Of a stretch of 64,000 bases of DNA, positions 1 through 9,928 are shown in pieces. The position numbers and the translations under genes are program-made. Each line of letters starts with the position of its first letter. Position 1 is the stretch's first letter. The notes below the pieces were generated by a model, which saw only the letters and a list, made by a program, of their open reading frames with translations, did not search any database and had not been told where the DNA came from. The DNA comes from Alphaproteobacteria bacterium (GTDB taxonomy: Bacteria; Pseudomonadota; Alphaproteobacteria; Thalassobaculales; Thalassobaculaceae): NCBI GenBank assembly GCA_022822665.1, contig JAJEAR010000012.1, positions 124,001 to 188,000 on the forward strand. The letters are read 5' to 3'.

Positions 1-24
1 CTTGACTTCGCCGGTCTCGGCCAT
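1..24 (-). CDS. start of an unidentified gene, cut by the window edge
   Basis: Only eight codons lie inside the window, reading M-A-E-T-G-E-V-K on the minus strand, with GAGGGAA about ten bases upstream as a possible ribosome binding site. The stop of the cupin gene lies 43 bases upstream, so this could be the next gene of a short minus-strand operon. The product cannot be identified. Confidence 0.35.
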
Positions 25-67
25 GTCCGTCTGATTCCCTCGGGCGGATGGAACGGGGTCGTGCCGG

Positions 68-577
68 TCAGTCGCCGGCAACCATGTATGCATCCCGGGC
101 GACGCCGTCCATGTTGCGCCCCTCGATGCGGATGAGGCGGGTCTCCGCCTCGCGGTGCGGAGAATGCAGGTCGCCGATCCGGTAGGCCCTCGCCATCCCG
201 GGTTCGAGATCGTAGCGGCGGACCGCCTTGACCAGTCCGGGCTCGTCGCCGGACGGCCGGCGGACACATTCCCAGTCGGTCATGGTGGTCCGGCCCGTGG
301 CCTGGCCGTAGATCGCCCAGTTCGGACCGTGGTCATGCGGAGGACTGCTGCGCGCGCCGGTGTGAACATGCGCAAGGATGCAGAAACCGAGTTCCGGATC
401 CTCGTAGAGCACCTGGCGCGGCGAGGAGTTGTCCGGTCCGAGATGGGTCTCGACAAACCGATCGTCCTGGCACGCCCGCTCGACGAAGCCGCGTACCTGC
501 TCGAGGCCGCCGGGTCCATCGTCCTCAAGCAGCGCCGTGCGGCAATCGGCGGCAAACTGTTCCAGCGTGTACGACAT
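68..577 (-). CDS. cupin-fold protein, cysteine dioxygenase-like
   Basis: The 169-residue protein has a cupin-type metal site: an H-D-H triplet at residues 81-83, followed by histidines 138 and 141 in the second half of the barrel. The tyrosine-rich core and small size resemble bacterial cysteine-dioxygenase-like proteins, which bind Fe(II) and oxidise small thiols or related compounds. The substrate here is not evident. An in-frame ATG lies 12 codons upstream, but the chosen start agrees with where the fold begins. The gene lies 57 bases downstream of the membrane methyltransferase-like gene on the same strand. Confidence 0.7.
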   Translation of the reverse strand: MSYTLEQFAADCRTALLEDDGPGGLEQVRGFVERACQDDRFVETHLGPDNSSPRQVLYEDPELGFCILAHVHTGARSSPPHDHGPNWAIYGQATGRTTMTDWECVRRPSGDEPGLVKAVRRYDLEPGMARAYRIGDLHSPHREAETRLIRIEGRNMDGVARDAYMVAGD

Positions 578-634
578 GACGGCTATCTCCGCACGAAAAT
601 GACGGCCCGACACTATCAGCGGACTTCGGGTTGC

Positions 635-1093
635 TCAACGCGCCTGCGCATTCCGGTGCGGAATCCAGCGCGGAACCGTTTCGCACCAGGCCTCGAAGGC
701 AGCGCCCGAACGTGCAGCGCCGGCGGGCTCGGCGGCAAACCGGAGCAGGCAGTCCGCGACCACGAACAGCACCACGCCATAGGCAATGATCGGCGGCCAG
801 TCGTAGAGCAGGTACTGCGAGAAGATGGCGACAAGCGCACCCAGCCAGACCGGGTTGCGGACCCGCCGGTACAGGCCCGTCGGCTCGCGCCCGTTGCGTG
901 GCGGACGGGAGAACAGGCCGAAACCCATCACCACCACCCCGGCGGCGAAGGGAACGAGCCCTGCCATCCTGATCCAGGAGTCCGTCATCGAGCCCAGGAA
1001 GTCGAACCGGGCCCCGACCAGGAACACCGGCACCAGAAACACCAGCACGATGCCGCAGGCGAAGGTGAGAAGGATGTTCCCGAACACCGGCAT
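635..1093 (-). CDS. membrane protein, isoprenylcysteine carboxyl methyltransferase-like
   Basis: This 152-residue integral membrane protein has about four hydrophobic segments (roughly 5-28, 42-62, 83-97 and 101-120). The motif Y-R-R-V-R-N-P-V-W-L-G at 75-85 and the C-terminal F-E-A-W-C-E-T-V-P-R-W-I-P match the ICMT/PEMT-like family of S-adenosylmethionine-dependent membrane methyltransferases. Bacterial members of this size are mostly uncharacterised and the acceptor is unknown. GGAG precedes the ATG. The gene is divergent from the dehydratase gene, with 76 bases between them. Confidence 0.7.
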   Translation of the reverse strand: MPVFGNILLTFACGIVLVFLVPVFLVGARFDFLGSMTDSWIRMAGLVPFAAGVVVMGFGLFSRPPRNGREPTGLYRRVRNPVWLGALVAIFSQYLLYDWPPIIAYGVVLFVVADCLLRFAAEPAGAARSGAAFEAWCETVPRWIPHRNAQAR

Positions 1094-1169
1094 CAGGATA
1101 TGCTCCGGCCCGCCGAACTGCGTATCGGCGCGGGAGCATAGCGGCTACCTCGAGGGAGATCAAAACGTC

Positions 1170-2876
1170 ATGGCCGAAAGAAGAAGCGGACTGGCCCGGG
1201 GCCTGACCAACTACGGCGACATGGACTTCAGCCTGTACCTGCGCCGGGCCAACGCGGCGTCGATGGGTTACGGCCGCAGAACGCTCGACCGGCCGGTGGT
1301 CGGCATCGCCGACACCACCAGCGGCTACAACAACTGCCACCGACACGTACCCGAACTGGTCGAGGCAACCAGTCGCGGCGTGCTCGCCGCAGGCGGCCTT
1401 CCGATGGTGTTTCCGACCATTTCGCTCGGCGAGTCGTTCCTGAGCCCGACGTCGATGATGTTCCGCAACCTGATGAGCATGGACACCGAGGAAATGCTGG
1501 CCGCCCAGCCCATGGACGCGGCCGTGCTCATCGGCGGGTGCGACAAGACCCTGCCCGCGCAGCTGATGGGGGCTGCGAACGCCGACGTCCCTGTGATCTC
1601 GTTGATTGTCGGGTCACAGCTCACCGGCCACTCCGAGGGCGAGAGACTGGGGGCGTGCACCGACTGCCGCCGGTTCTGGGCCCGCTACCGGGCCGGCGAG
1701 ATCGACCGCGACGGCATCGCGCGCATCGAGGAAAGACTGGTGACCACGGCGGGAACCTGCGCGGTGATGGGCACGGCCAGCACCATGGCCTGTCTCGTCG
1801 AAACACTCGGCATGGCGCTGCCGGGGACCGCCGCCATTCCGGCGGTCCATGCCGACCGCCTGCGTGCCGCCGAGGCCTCGGGCGAACGCGCGGTCGCGCT
1901 TGCGTCCGGCGAGCTGGTGCCGCGCCGGATCATCACCCGTGACGCGGTGGAGAACGCGCTTCGGGTGCTGCTCGCCATCGGCGGGTCGACCAATGCCATC
2001 CTGCACCTGACCGCGATCGCCGGGCGGCTCGGCATTGCCATCCCGCTCGACTGGCTGAACGAGCTTTCCGACACCACGCCGGTGCTGATCAATCTCAAGC
2101 CCACCGGCGAGCACTACATGGAGGACCTGTTCAGGGCCGGCGGGTTGGGGCCGGTGCTGCGCGAGCTGCGCCCGCTCCTCAACCTCGCCTGCGAGAACGT
2201 CGCGGGACAGACGCTCGGCGAACGGCTGGAGGCGGAACCCGGCTGGGTCGACCGTGACGTGGTTCGCCCCTTCGCCGAGCCGGTCCAGCCGGTGGGCGGG
2301 CTGGTTGCGCTGTTCGGGTCGCTTGCGCCGGGCGGTGCGATTCTCAAGCGTTCGGCAGCCGATCCCGCACTGTTCGAGACCGAGGCCCGCGCCGTGGTGT
2401 TCTCCTCGCTCGAGGACCTGTCAGCGCGCATCGACGACCCCGACCTCGACGTTGACGCCAACGACATCCTGGTACTGCAGAATGCCGGACCCGCGAGCGC
2501 GTCGGCGATGCCGGAAGCGGGCTACCTGCCCATTCCGCGCAGGCTGGCCGCCGCCGGGGTGACCGACATGGTCCGGATCTCGGACGCCCGCATGAGCGGA
2601 ACTGCCTACGGGACCATCGTGCTGCACGTGACACCGGACGCCGCCTCGGGCGGGCCGCTCGGCCTGGTCCGGACCGGGGACAGGATCGCGCTCAGCGTCG
2701 CGCAACGCCGGCTCGACCTGCTGGTGGCTCCAGAAGTCCTGGAACGGCGCCGGGCCGACGCCGCTCCCTCGCGCCCGGCCCCCGCCCGCGGGTACCGCAA
2801 GCTCTACCACGACAGCATCCTGCAGGCGGATGCCGGCTGCGACTTCACCTTCCTGCGCCACCCGCCACCCGGGTGA
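1170..2876 (+). CDS. IlvD/Edd-family dehydratase, probably for a sugar acid
   Basis: The 568-residue protein belongs to the [2Fe-2S] IlvD/Edd dehydratases, which convert dihydroxy acids or aldonates to 2-keto acids. Cys56, Cys124 (in G-G-C-D-K) and Cys197 (in T-A-G-T-C-A-V-M-G-T-A) fit the three cluster ligands, and Asp125 fits a Mg ligand. Their spacing, and A-C-T-D-C-R-R-F-W near 162-170, resemble the pentonate (L-arabinonate/D-xylonate) branch more than biosynthetic dihydroxyacid dehydratase. GAGGGAGA lies ten bases before the ATG. A UxaA-type dehydratase and a fuconate-type dehydrogenase nearby support a sugar-acid role. Branched-chain amino acid synthesis is the less likely alternative. 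Confidence 0.85.
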   Translation: MAERRSGLARGLTNYGDMDFSLYLRRANAASMGYGRRTLDRPVVGIADTTSGYNNCHRHVPELVEATSRGVLAAGGLPMVFPTISLGESFLSPTSMMFRNLMSMDTEEMLAAQPMDAAVLIGGCDKTLPAQLMGAANADVPVISLIVGSQLTGHSEGERLGACTDCRRFWARYRAGEIDRDGIARIEERLVTTAGTCAVMGTASTMACLVETLGMALPGTAAIPAVHADRLRAAEASGERAVALASGELVPRRIITRDAVENALRVLLAIGGSTNAILHLTAIAGRLGIAIPLDWLNELSDTTPVLINLKPTGEHYMEDLFRAGGLGPVLRELRPLLNLACENVAGQTLGERLEAEPGWVDRDVVRPFAEPVQPVGGLVALFGSLAPGGAILKRSAADPALFETEARAVVFSSLEDLSARIDDPDLDVDANDILVLQNAGPASASAMPEAGYLPIPRRLAAAGVTDMVRISDARMSGTAYGTIVLHVTPDAASGGPLGLVRTGDRIALSVAQRRLDLLVAPEVLERRRADAAPSRPAPARGYRKLYHDSILQADAGCDFTFLRHPPPG

Positions 2877-3160
2877 CCGGTGGCGACCACTCGCGCCTGA
2901 CGCGGGAAGCGATGGCCCTCGCCAGCGGACCAGCCGGGCGCGTTGCATTCGCATTTCCTGACCAACGGGACGGGTTCGCGGCGGCGAGCGGCGCTCCGCC
3001 CGCGCCGTCATTGCGCGGTGGGCACGCGTCCGCGTGCGCACCCATGGTGTTGCCGCGCCCGTCCCACCGGTATCCGGGGAGCCGCGCATCGCCATGGCCT
3101 GCCTGGTCCTGGTACCCACACCTCCGCGGGGCGCCAGGCGGTCCCGGAGAGCGAGGTCCG

Positions 3161-4065
3161 ATGCCGCCCGTCCGGCGCCACGACGCCATCTTTCGTTCCC
3201 TCCTGGAAGATCCCGGGTGGGCCGACGCGCTGATCCGCCGATGCCTGCCCGGGGATGTCGCGGCACTGCTGCCCGAGGCGCCGTTCGCAGCTCACGAGCG
3301 GGCCTTCGTCGATGACGCGCTGTGGGGGACCAGTGCCGACGGCGTGTTTTCGATACGCCTCACGGGCGGGAAAAAGCTGTACGCAATAGTCGGAGCACAA
3401 GAGCACCCCCGAAGCCAGGACGCCGGTGCAGAGCGCCGAGTACATGCTGGGCGTCTGGCGGGACCATGAACGCCGGGAAGGTCCGGGCGGCGCGGCCCCG
3501 CTCATCACCCCCGTCGTCGTCTACCAGGGTCCTGCACGATGGATCGTGCCGCGGTCGTTGTCGGAGCTTTCCGGCCGGCCCGGCGACCCGTCCCGCTGCG
3601 AAGTCCTCGATCTGGTCCTGACACCGTTTCCGGGGCCCTCGCCCGACACCCATCTGCGCGCCGGCCCCGGGATCGTGAAATACCCCCTGGTCGAGGAGCC
3701 CTCCTACGAGAGCCTCCTGGAGGCGCTGCGGGACCTGCGCATGCTCAGCCCGGCGCTGAAGTTCCGACTGGCGAGTGATTATCGTGACGACCCACCGGTT
3801 GACCCGGGAAGCCCTCAAGGGGCTTCTCCGCGAGGCTGATCCGGAACTGCGGGAAACAGTCATGCCGACGGTCGCAGAACAGTGGAAAGAGGAAGGCAGG
3901 GCACAGGGCAATGCGGAAACGCTGCTCAGGCAACTCGAACGCCGCTTCGGCGTGGTGCCCGAACATGCCAGGACCCGCATTCTCGAGGCCCCGGTCGGAG
4001 ACCTCGACGCCTTCGTATCCGCGTCCAGTCTTGATGACGTCTTCGGCAACGGCGCCATTCACTGA
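3161..4065 (+). pseudogene. Rpn-family nuclease / Transposase_31, broken by two frameshifts
   Basis: Three consecutive reading frames together spell one Rpn-type PD-(D/E)XK protein of about 300 residues. The first part begins M-P-P-V-R-R-H-D-A-I-F-R-S-L-L and runs to K-L-Y-A-I-V. The frame then changes near 3392, and the expected E-H-K-S-T-P-E continues in another frame through Y-M-L-G-V-W and P-V-V-V-Y-Q-G. A second change near 3776 leads into the C-terminal helical part ending at 4065. Family members promote RecA-independent recombination and some act against phages. GGAGAGCGAGG precedes the start. Two separate shifts make decay more likely than a single read error. Confidence 0.8.
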
Positions 4066-4186
4066 ACGGCGCCGAAACACACGTGATTCCGCCCGCCCCG
4101 GGGACAGTCGACCTGAACGGACAGGCTGCCGACCGCCTCGGCCAGGACGCCAGACGACCGGGCGTGCGGGGCAGGACCGGCGAATG

Positions 4187-5731
4187 CTACATGGTGGCGC
4201 CAATCTGCCAGGGGATGAACTCGTTGTCGCCGATACCGAGTTCCTCGCTCTTGGTGGCCTCGCCGGACGCGACCCGGATCACCTTCTCGAAGATCCGCTC
4301 GCCCATCGCATCGATGGACAGGTCCTCGTCGAGCACCTCGCCGCAGTTGATGTCCATGTCCTCTTCCATCCGGCGGAACATCGGCGTGTTGGTGGCAAGC
4401 TTGAGCGACGGTGCCGGCTTGCAGCCGTAGCAGGATCCGCGACCGGTAGTGAAAGTCACGACGTTCGAGCCCGACGCCACCTGCCCGGTGATCGAGCACG
4501 GATCGTAGCCGGGGCTGTCCATGAACACGAAGCCGCGGGCATCGACGCGCTCGGCGTAGCGGTAGACCCCGCACAGGTTGGTGGTCCCGCCCTTGGCGGC
4601 CGCACCCAGCGACTTCTCGAGGATGGTGGTCAGCCCGCCGGCCTTGTTGCCCGGTGACGGGTTGTTGTTCATCTCGCCACCGTTGCGCTCGCAGTAGTCC
4701 TCCCACCACCTGATCCGTTCAACCAGCTTCTCGCCGATCTCGCGCGAGGCCGCACGCCGCGTCAGCAGGTGCTCGGCGCCGTAGATTTCCGGGGTCTCGG
4801 CAAGGACGGCGGTTCCGCCGTGACGGACCAGCAGGGTGGCGGCCGCACCAAGCGCCGGATTGGCGGTGATGCCGGAGTAGGCATCCGATCCGCCGCACTG
4901 GAGCGCGAGCGTGATCTCTCCGACCGGGACGGTCTGGCGCACGCTGCGGCTGGCCTCGGGAAGCATGTCGGTGATCAGCCCGACGCCGCGGTCGACCGTC
5001 CGGCGTGTCCCGCCGGTTTCCTGCAGCGTCATGGTCTGGAACCGCGGGCCGCGTTCAAGCCCGTAGGCCTCCAGCAGGAAATCGATCTGGTTGACCTCGC
5101 AACCGAGCCCGACCATCAGGATGCCGGCGAAGTTGGGGTGCTGCGCGAACCCCCACAGCACCCGCTGCAGGTTCTCGTACCCATCACCGGCCCCGGCCAT
5201 GCCGCAGCCGGTCGAATGGGCAAGCGCAACCACGCCGTCAACGCCCGGATAGCGTGCGAGCACTTCGGCGGGCATCGAGTTCGCGATGTAGCGGGCCGCG
5301 GTTGCCGAACAGTTGACGCTGGTCAGAACCCCGATGTAGTTGCGGGTCCCGACCCGGCCGCCCGGGCGCACGTATCCCTCGAAGGTTCGGCGCTCCGCCT
5401 CGGCAACGAACTCGGTCGGCCGGGCGTCGACGCAGAATGCGTAGTCACGGTCGAACCCGCGCATCTCCACGTTGTGCACGTGAACGTGCTCGCCCGGCGC
5501 AATGTCGCTGCTGGCAAACCCGATGACCTGGTCGTACTTGCGCACGACCTCACCCTTCGCGATGGGTCGGGTCGCGACCTTGTGCCCGGCCGGGACCGGG
5601 CCCGTCGTCTTCACGCCCTCGACATCGTCACCGGTTCCCGCCAGCAGGTCGATGCGTGCGGTCACGACGTTGTCCGCCGGATGCAGGCGGACGGACAAGC
5701 GGTGCCCCGAATTGTGCCCCAGATCGGCCAT
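4187..5731 (-). CDS. UxaA-family altronate/galactarate-type dehydratase
   Basis: This 514-residue protein has the UxaA layout: an N-terminal SAF domain (roughly 10-100) joined to the long altronate-dehydratase domain. Typical stretches include G-Y-V-R-P-G-G-R-V-G-T-R-N-Y, H-S-T-G-C-G-M, L-Q-C-G-G-S-D-A-Y-S-G-I-T-A-N-P and T-T-G-R-G-S-C-Y-G-C-K-P-A-P. The family dehydrates sugar acids such as altronate or galactarate in a metal-dependent way. GGGAGGAGAGG sits just before the ATG. It is divergent from the SDR gene, with a 119-base shared promoter region, so the two are likely co-regulated. The exact substrate is not fixed by the sequence. Confidence 0.88.
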   Translation of the reverse strand: MADLGHNSGHRLSVRLHPADNVVTARIDLLAGTGDDVEGVKTTGPVPAGHKVATRPIAKGEVVRKYDQVIGFASSDIAPGEHVHVHNVEMRGFDRDYAFCVDARPTEFVAEAERRTFEGYVRPGGRVGTRNYIGVLTSVNCSATAARYIANSMPAEVLARYPGVDGVVALAHSTGCGMAGAGDGYENLQRVLWGFAQHPNFAGILMVGLGCEVNQIDFLLEAYGLERGPRFQTMTLQETGGTRRTVDRGVGLITDMLPEASRSVRQTVPVGEITLALQCGGSDAYSGITANPALGAAATLLVRHGGTAVLAETPEIYGAEHLLTRRAASREIGEKLVERIRWWEDYCERNGGEMNNNPSPGNKAGGLTTILEKSLGAAAKGGTTNLCGVYRYAERVDARGFVFMDSPGYDPCSITGQVASGSNVVTFTTGRGSCYGCKPAPSLKLATNTPMFRRMEEDMDINCGEVLDEDLSIDAMGERIFEKVIRVASGEATKSEELGIGDNEFIPWQIGATM

Positions 5732-5766
5732 GGATCCTCTCCTCCCGGATTCCCCACGGGTTATAG

Positions 5767-6591
<825 letters not shown>

Positions 6592-6594
6592 CGC

Positions 6595-7836
6595 TCAGCC
6601 CGCTGCCACGGCGTTGAGCCCGAGGTCGAAGGCATCGAAGTTGCGCAGCCGCCGTCGGGGCGGCGTGAGCGGCAGGTTGCAGTAGATCGGCACTTCCTGT
6701 TCCGCGAGCCCTCCGTGCGAGCGCAGCGGGCCTTCCAGCGCGGAGAGATCGTGTGCCGCCTCCGTGGTCCCCAGCGCCTGTTCGGTGGTGGCGACAACCA
6801 CGATGTCACCGATCCGGTCCGGCGGCAGCGCGAAGCGGTCGCAGGCATCTTCGCGGCTGTACACCGACAGGACACCGGGACACTGCCCGAGGTGCCGCAT
6901 GACCCGCTCCCGGTCCTGGCCGTCGGCAAGGTAGACCGTCGCATAGCCCCCGAGTGCGCCGTGGTGCACCACGTAGGGGTCGGTGATCGGCAGGATCACC
7001 CGGGTCTGGCCGACACCGGACAGCGCATCGAGCGCGTCCTGCAGGTAGGTCACGTTGATGCTCCCGTCGGCCGAGTGCTTGGCACTCATGCCATGGTCCG
7101 CGGTCAGCACCAGGGTGACACCGAGCGCGTCGAGCCCGGCGAAGTGGCGATCCATCATCGCGTAGAACGCGTTGGCCCCGTCACTGCCCGGTTCCGCACC
7201 GTGCTGGATGTAGTCGGTGGTGGACAGGTACATGATGTCGGGCCGCTGCCGGCGCATCAGGGCAACACCCGCGGCAAGCACGAACTCCGACAGGTCGGCG
7301 CTGTACACCTCGGGGACAGGCATGCCGACCAGCCCGGTCAGGTCCTCGATACCATGCTCCCCGATGCTGGTCCGGCCCGCCTGTTCGGCCGAGACCGAAA
7401 CCGCCGCATGCCGTCCGAACTCCAGACCGTGGCCCAGCAGCCGGCGCAACTTGTCCTTGGCGGTCACCGCCGCAACGCTGGCACCCGCCTTCGCGAAGGC
7501 CTCGAGGATGGTCGGCGCCCGGAGCAGCCCCGGGTCGTTCATCATGACCTCGGTGCCGGTGGCCGGGTCGTAGTAGTAGTTGCCGCAGATCCCGTGTTGC
7601 GACGGCGGACACCCGGTGATGATCGAGACATTGTTGGGGTTGGTGAAGGTCGGCATCACCGCGTCGGCCCGCAGGTCGGCGCCGCGTGCGAGCATGTCAC
7701 GCACAAACGGCATGCACCCGGCATCGATCGCGCGGCTGACGTAGTCGGGGGCCGAGCCGTCGATGCACACGACGACCAGCGGGCGCTCCGGCCATGCGTA
7801 GCTGCGCCCGTTCACCGTCACCCGGTTCCCGCTCAT
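6595..7836 (-). CDS. phnA: phosphonoacetate hydrolase
   Basis: The 413-residue protein is an alkaline-phosphatase-superfamily enzyme matching phosphonoacetate hydrolase, which cleaves phosphonoacetate to acetate and phosphate. Visible landmarks are V-C-I-D-G at 23-27 (metal Asp26), M-P-T-F-T-N-P-N-N-V-S-I-I-T-G with the nucleophilic threonine, H-G-I-C-G-N-Y-Y-Y-D, S-T-T-D-Y-I-Q-H-G, L-T-A-D-H-G-M and a late S-H-G-G. The chosen ATG overlaps the stop of the SRPBCC gene as ATGA and lies nine bases after GGAGG; an ATG three codons upstream abuts that GGAGG. It is the last gene of the operon that begins with the peptide-type ABC importer. Confidence 0.88.
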   Translation of the reverse strand: MSGNRVTVNGRSYAWPERPLVVVCIDGSAPDYVSRAIDAGCMPFVRDMLARGADLRADAVMPTFTNPNNVSIITGCPPSQHGICGNYYYDPATGTEVMMNDPGLLRAPTILEAFAKAGASVAAVTAKDKLRRLLGHGLEFGRHAAVSVSAEQAGRTSIGEHGIEDLTGLVGMPVPEVYSADLSEFVLAAGVALMRRQRPDIMYLSTTDYIQHGAEPGSDGANAFYAMMDRHFAGLDALGVTLVLTADHGMSAKHSADGSINVTYLQDALDALSGVGQTRVILPITDPYVVHHGALGGYATVYLADGQDRERVMRHLGQCPGVLSVYSREDACDRFALPPDRIGDIVVVATTEQALGTTEAAHDLSALEGPLRSHGGLAEQEVPIYCNLPLTPPRRRLRNFDAFDLGLNAVAAG

Positions 7837-8279
7837 GTCCGGCATCCTCCCTGCTCGTCGCGTGCACGCTCGACCACGCCCTTCAGGTAGGCGAGCTGCC
7901 ACCTGTCTGCCTTGCGGATCATTGCCCTGACGAACGGTGCGGCACACCGCGCGATGCCGCGCGCGGTGCAGGTCGCATCGAGCGAGACCGTCACCGTGCC
8001 GTCATCGCCGGGCGTCATCGCGTAGGTGTAGGTGGCGGTAAACCCGTTGTTCTCGCTCCCGAGCACCAGCCGGACCCCGGGGTCGCTGTCGATCACCGAG
8101 ACCAGGCTCTCGCGCCCTCTGCCGGTGTACTCGAGGCACGAGCCCGTCCTGACCGGGCCCCCGTCGCGGCTGCGCACCGAGGTGATGCCGGGGATCCAGT
8201 TCGCCATCAGCGCCGGATCGGAGAGGTGCCGCCACACCTCGCTTGCCGGTGCCCGGATATCGATCCGCGCACTGAACAT
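7833..8279 (-). CDS. SRPBCC/CoxG-like protein
   Basis: The 148-residue protein begins M-F-S-A-R-I-D-I-R-A-P-A-S-E-V-W-R-H-L-S-D-P, the usual first strand and helix of the START/SRPBCC ligand-binding fold. It continues with W-I-P-G-I and a repeated strand pattern to a long C-terminal helix. The fold makes a hydrophobic pocket, and members include aromatase/cyclases, CoxG and lipid carriers. No catalytic residue can be assigned. The gene starts ten bases after tusA and overlaps phnA by four bases, so it is translated as part of the operon. Its role there is unknown. Confidence 0.7.
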   Translation of the reverse strand: MFSARIDIRAPASEVWRHLSDPALMANWIPGITSVRSRDGGPVRTGSCLEYTGRGRESLVSVIDSDPGVRLVLGSENNGFTATYTYAMTPGDDGTVTVSLDATCTARGIARCAAPFVRAMIRKADRWQLAYLKGVVERARDEQGGCRT

Positions 8280-8289
8280 CGCAGCGCGG

Positions 8290-8523
8290 TCAGGAACACG
8301 CCTTGCGGATCAGGAACTCGATCCGCTCGCCGTCCTGCGCCATCTCGACCAGCTCGTGGCCCGCCGTGTTGCAGAAGTGACGGAAGTCGAGCGGAGAGGC
8401 CGGGTCGGTGGCGATCACCCGGATCCGGCTGCCTGCCCCGAGCGATTTCAGCACCCGGCGGGCCTTCAGTACCGGCAACGGACACTGCAGCCCGCTCGTG
8501 TCGACCAGGATCTCGTCATCCAT
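8290..8523 (-). CDS. tusA: TusA-family sulfur carrier protein
   Basis: At 77 residues this is a typical TusA/SirA/YedF-sized protein. The family motif C-P-L-P-V-L-K-A-R begins at Cys14, the persulfide-bearing cysteine, and is followed by the conserved D-P-A-S-P-L-D-F and F-C segments. TusA proteins pass sulfane sulfur in tRNA thiolation, molybdenum cofactor or dissimilatory sulfur pathways. The ATG overlaps the end of the M20 peptidase gene by eight bases; a GTG two codons upstream is an alternative start. No other sulfur-relay gene is adjacent, so the partner is unknown. Confidence 0.82.
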   Translation of the reverse strand: MDDEILVDTSGLQCPLPVLKARRVLKSLGAGSRIRVIATDPASPLDFRHFCNTAGHELVEMAQDGERIEFLIRKACS

Positions 8524-9928
8524 GGCCACCGTCCCCGCCCGGATCCTCGCCGAGGTCCCAGTAAAGGCCGGCCATCAGTCCGAGCGCTTCGCGGCACAGC
8601 GGCAGCAGCACGTGTTCGTCCGGCGCATGCTGGCTGCAGGCGGCGTAGGAGTGCGGGATCCAGATCGCCGGCAGTCCGAGAAGGTCGGTGAACACGTCGT
8701 TGCAGATCGACCCGCCCATCTGCGGCAGGATCGCCGGCGCCTGGCCGGTGGAACGGACGATCGATGCGTGCACCCGCCGTGCCCAGGGATCATCGAGCTC
8801 GGTCCGGCTCGCCGGGAACCCGGCGGCGTTTCCGGCCGGCGGCGGCTTGATCTCGACCGCGGAAAACCCGTGCGCATCGAGGTGTTTGCGCAGGGCGTCG
8901 AGCACGTTCTCGATATCGGTCCCGGCAATGTAGCGGAGCTGGCAGTGCGCGCGGGCCCAGGGCTGGATCGCGTTGACCGGTCCCTCGGGGTTGCCCGACA
9001 GCATGGCGAGGACCGCAAACGAGTTCCACGCGTAGACGTTCTCCGCCGGCGAGAGTGTCGGCTCGCCCCAGTCCGGATCGACCTGGGGCCCGTCGGGCCC
9101 GCCGTCGATCTCCACGTCCTTCAGCACGTCACGTACCCGGTTGCTGATCGGCTCGGGCAGCCACTCCCTGACCAGGATCCGGCCCCGGTGATCGACGATG
9201 CAGCCCAGCGCGTGAGCGAGAATGACGCCCGGATCGGCGAGCGCGCCGCCCCAGTTGCCGGAATGGTGACCGCCCTCGCGCAGCTCGCAGACCAGGTCGA
9301 AGTTGAGCGCGCCGCGCGCACCGAGCGACATGGTGGGCCGGTCCCTGCGCACCCGCGGGCCGTCCGAGGCGATGAAGACGTCGGCGGAAAACGCCTCCAG
9401 CTGTTCCGAAACCAGCTGGTGGACCCCGGCGGAACCGTTCTCCTCGCCGGTTTCGATCATGAACTTGGCGTTGAACCCGAGCTGTCCCCTGGTCTCGAGC
9501 ACCGCGCGCATCGCCAGCATGTTGATGGTGTGCTGGCCCTTGTTGTCGGCGGTTCCCCGCCCGTAGAGCCGCTCGCCGTCGCGGGCCGTGACCCAGGGAC
9601 CGGCGCCCCGGGTCCACTGGTCGTCCAGCCCGCGGATGGTGTCACCGTGCCCGTAGCCGAGGATGACCGGCAGGCCGTCGGCCTCGTGGCGCGTGGCGAG
9701 CAGGATCGGTCCGCAGGACTCGACCGGGTTGTCCCAGATCCGGCATTCGAATTCCATGGCCTCGAATGCCGGGAGCATTTCCGCCTCGAGATAGGTTCGG
9801 CAGTGCGGCAGTCCTTCCGGGGTCTGGCTCTCGGAAGGGACCGCGACCCGCTGACGAAGTTCCTCCTCGAAGGTCCCGTCGTCGAAAAACGCCATTGCCC
9901 GCTCAACGGCATCGTCACGTTCCGGCAT
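8516..9928 (-). CDS. M20-family metallopeptidase
   Basis: The 470-residue zinc peptidase has the M20 di-metal site: H94 and D96 (G-H-G-D), D128 (G-T-A-D-N-K-G-Q), and E162/E163 (E-T-G-E-E-N-G). A late histidine lies in the C-terminal half, and a dimerisation domain is inserted between. Relatives include carnosinase-like dipeptidases, ArgE and DapE deacylases. The start overlaps the upstream ATPase gene by 14 bases and is preceded by GGAGG. Directly following all five genes of a peptide importer, it probably hydrolyses the imported peptide or N-acyl compound in the cytoplasm. Confidence 0.85.
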   Translation of the reverse strand: MPERDDAVERAMAFFDDGTFEEELRQRVAVPSESQTPEGLPHCRTYLEAEMLPAFEAMEFECRIWDNPVESCGPILLATRHEADGLPVILGYGHGDTIRGLDDQWTRGAGPWVTARDGERLYGRGTADNKGQHTINMLAMRAVLETRGQLGFNAKFMIETGEENGSAGVHQLVSEQLEAFSADVFIASDGPRVRRDRPTMSLGARGALNFDLVCELREGGHHSGNWGGALADPGVILAHALGCIVDHRGRILVREWLPEPISNRVRDVLKDVEIDGGPDGPQVDPDWGEPTLSPAENVYAWNSFAVLAMLSGNPEGPVNAIQPWARAHCQLRYIAGTDIENVLDALRKHLDAHGFSAVEIKPPPAGNAAGFPASRTELDDPWARRVHASIVRSTGQAPAILPQMGGSICNDVFTDLLGLPAIWIPHSYAACSQHAPDEHVLLPLCREALGLMAGLYWDLGEDPGGDGGHG

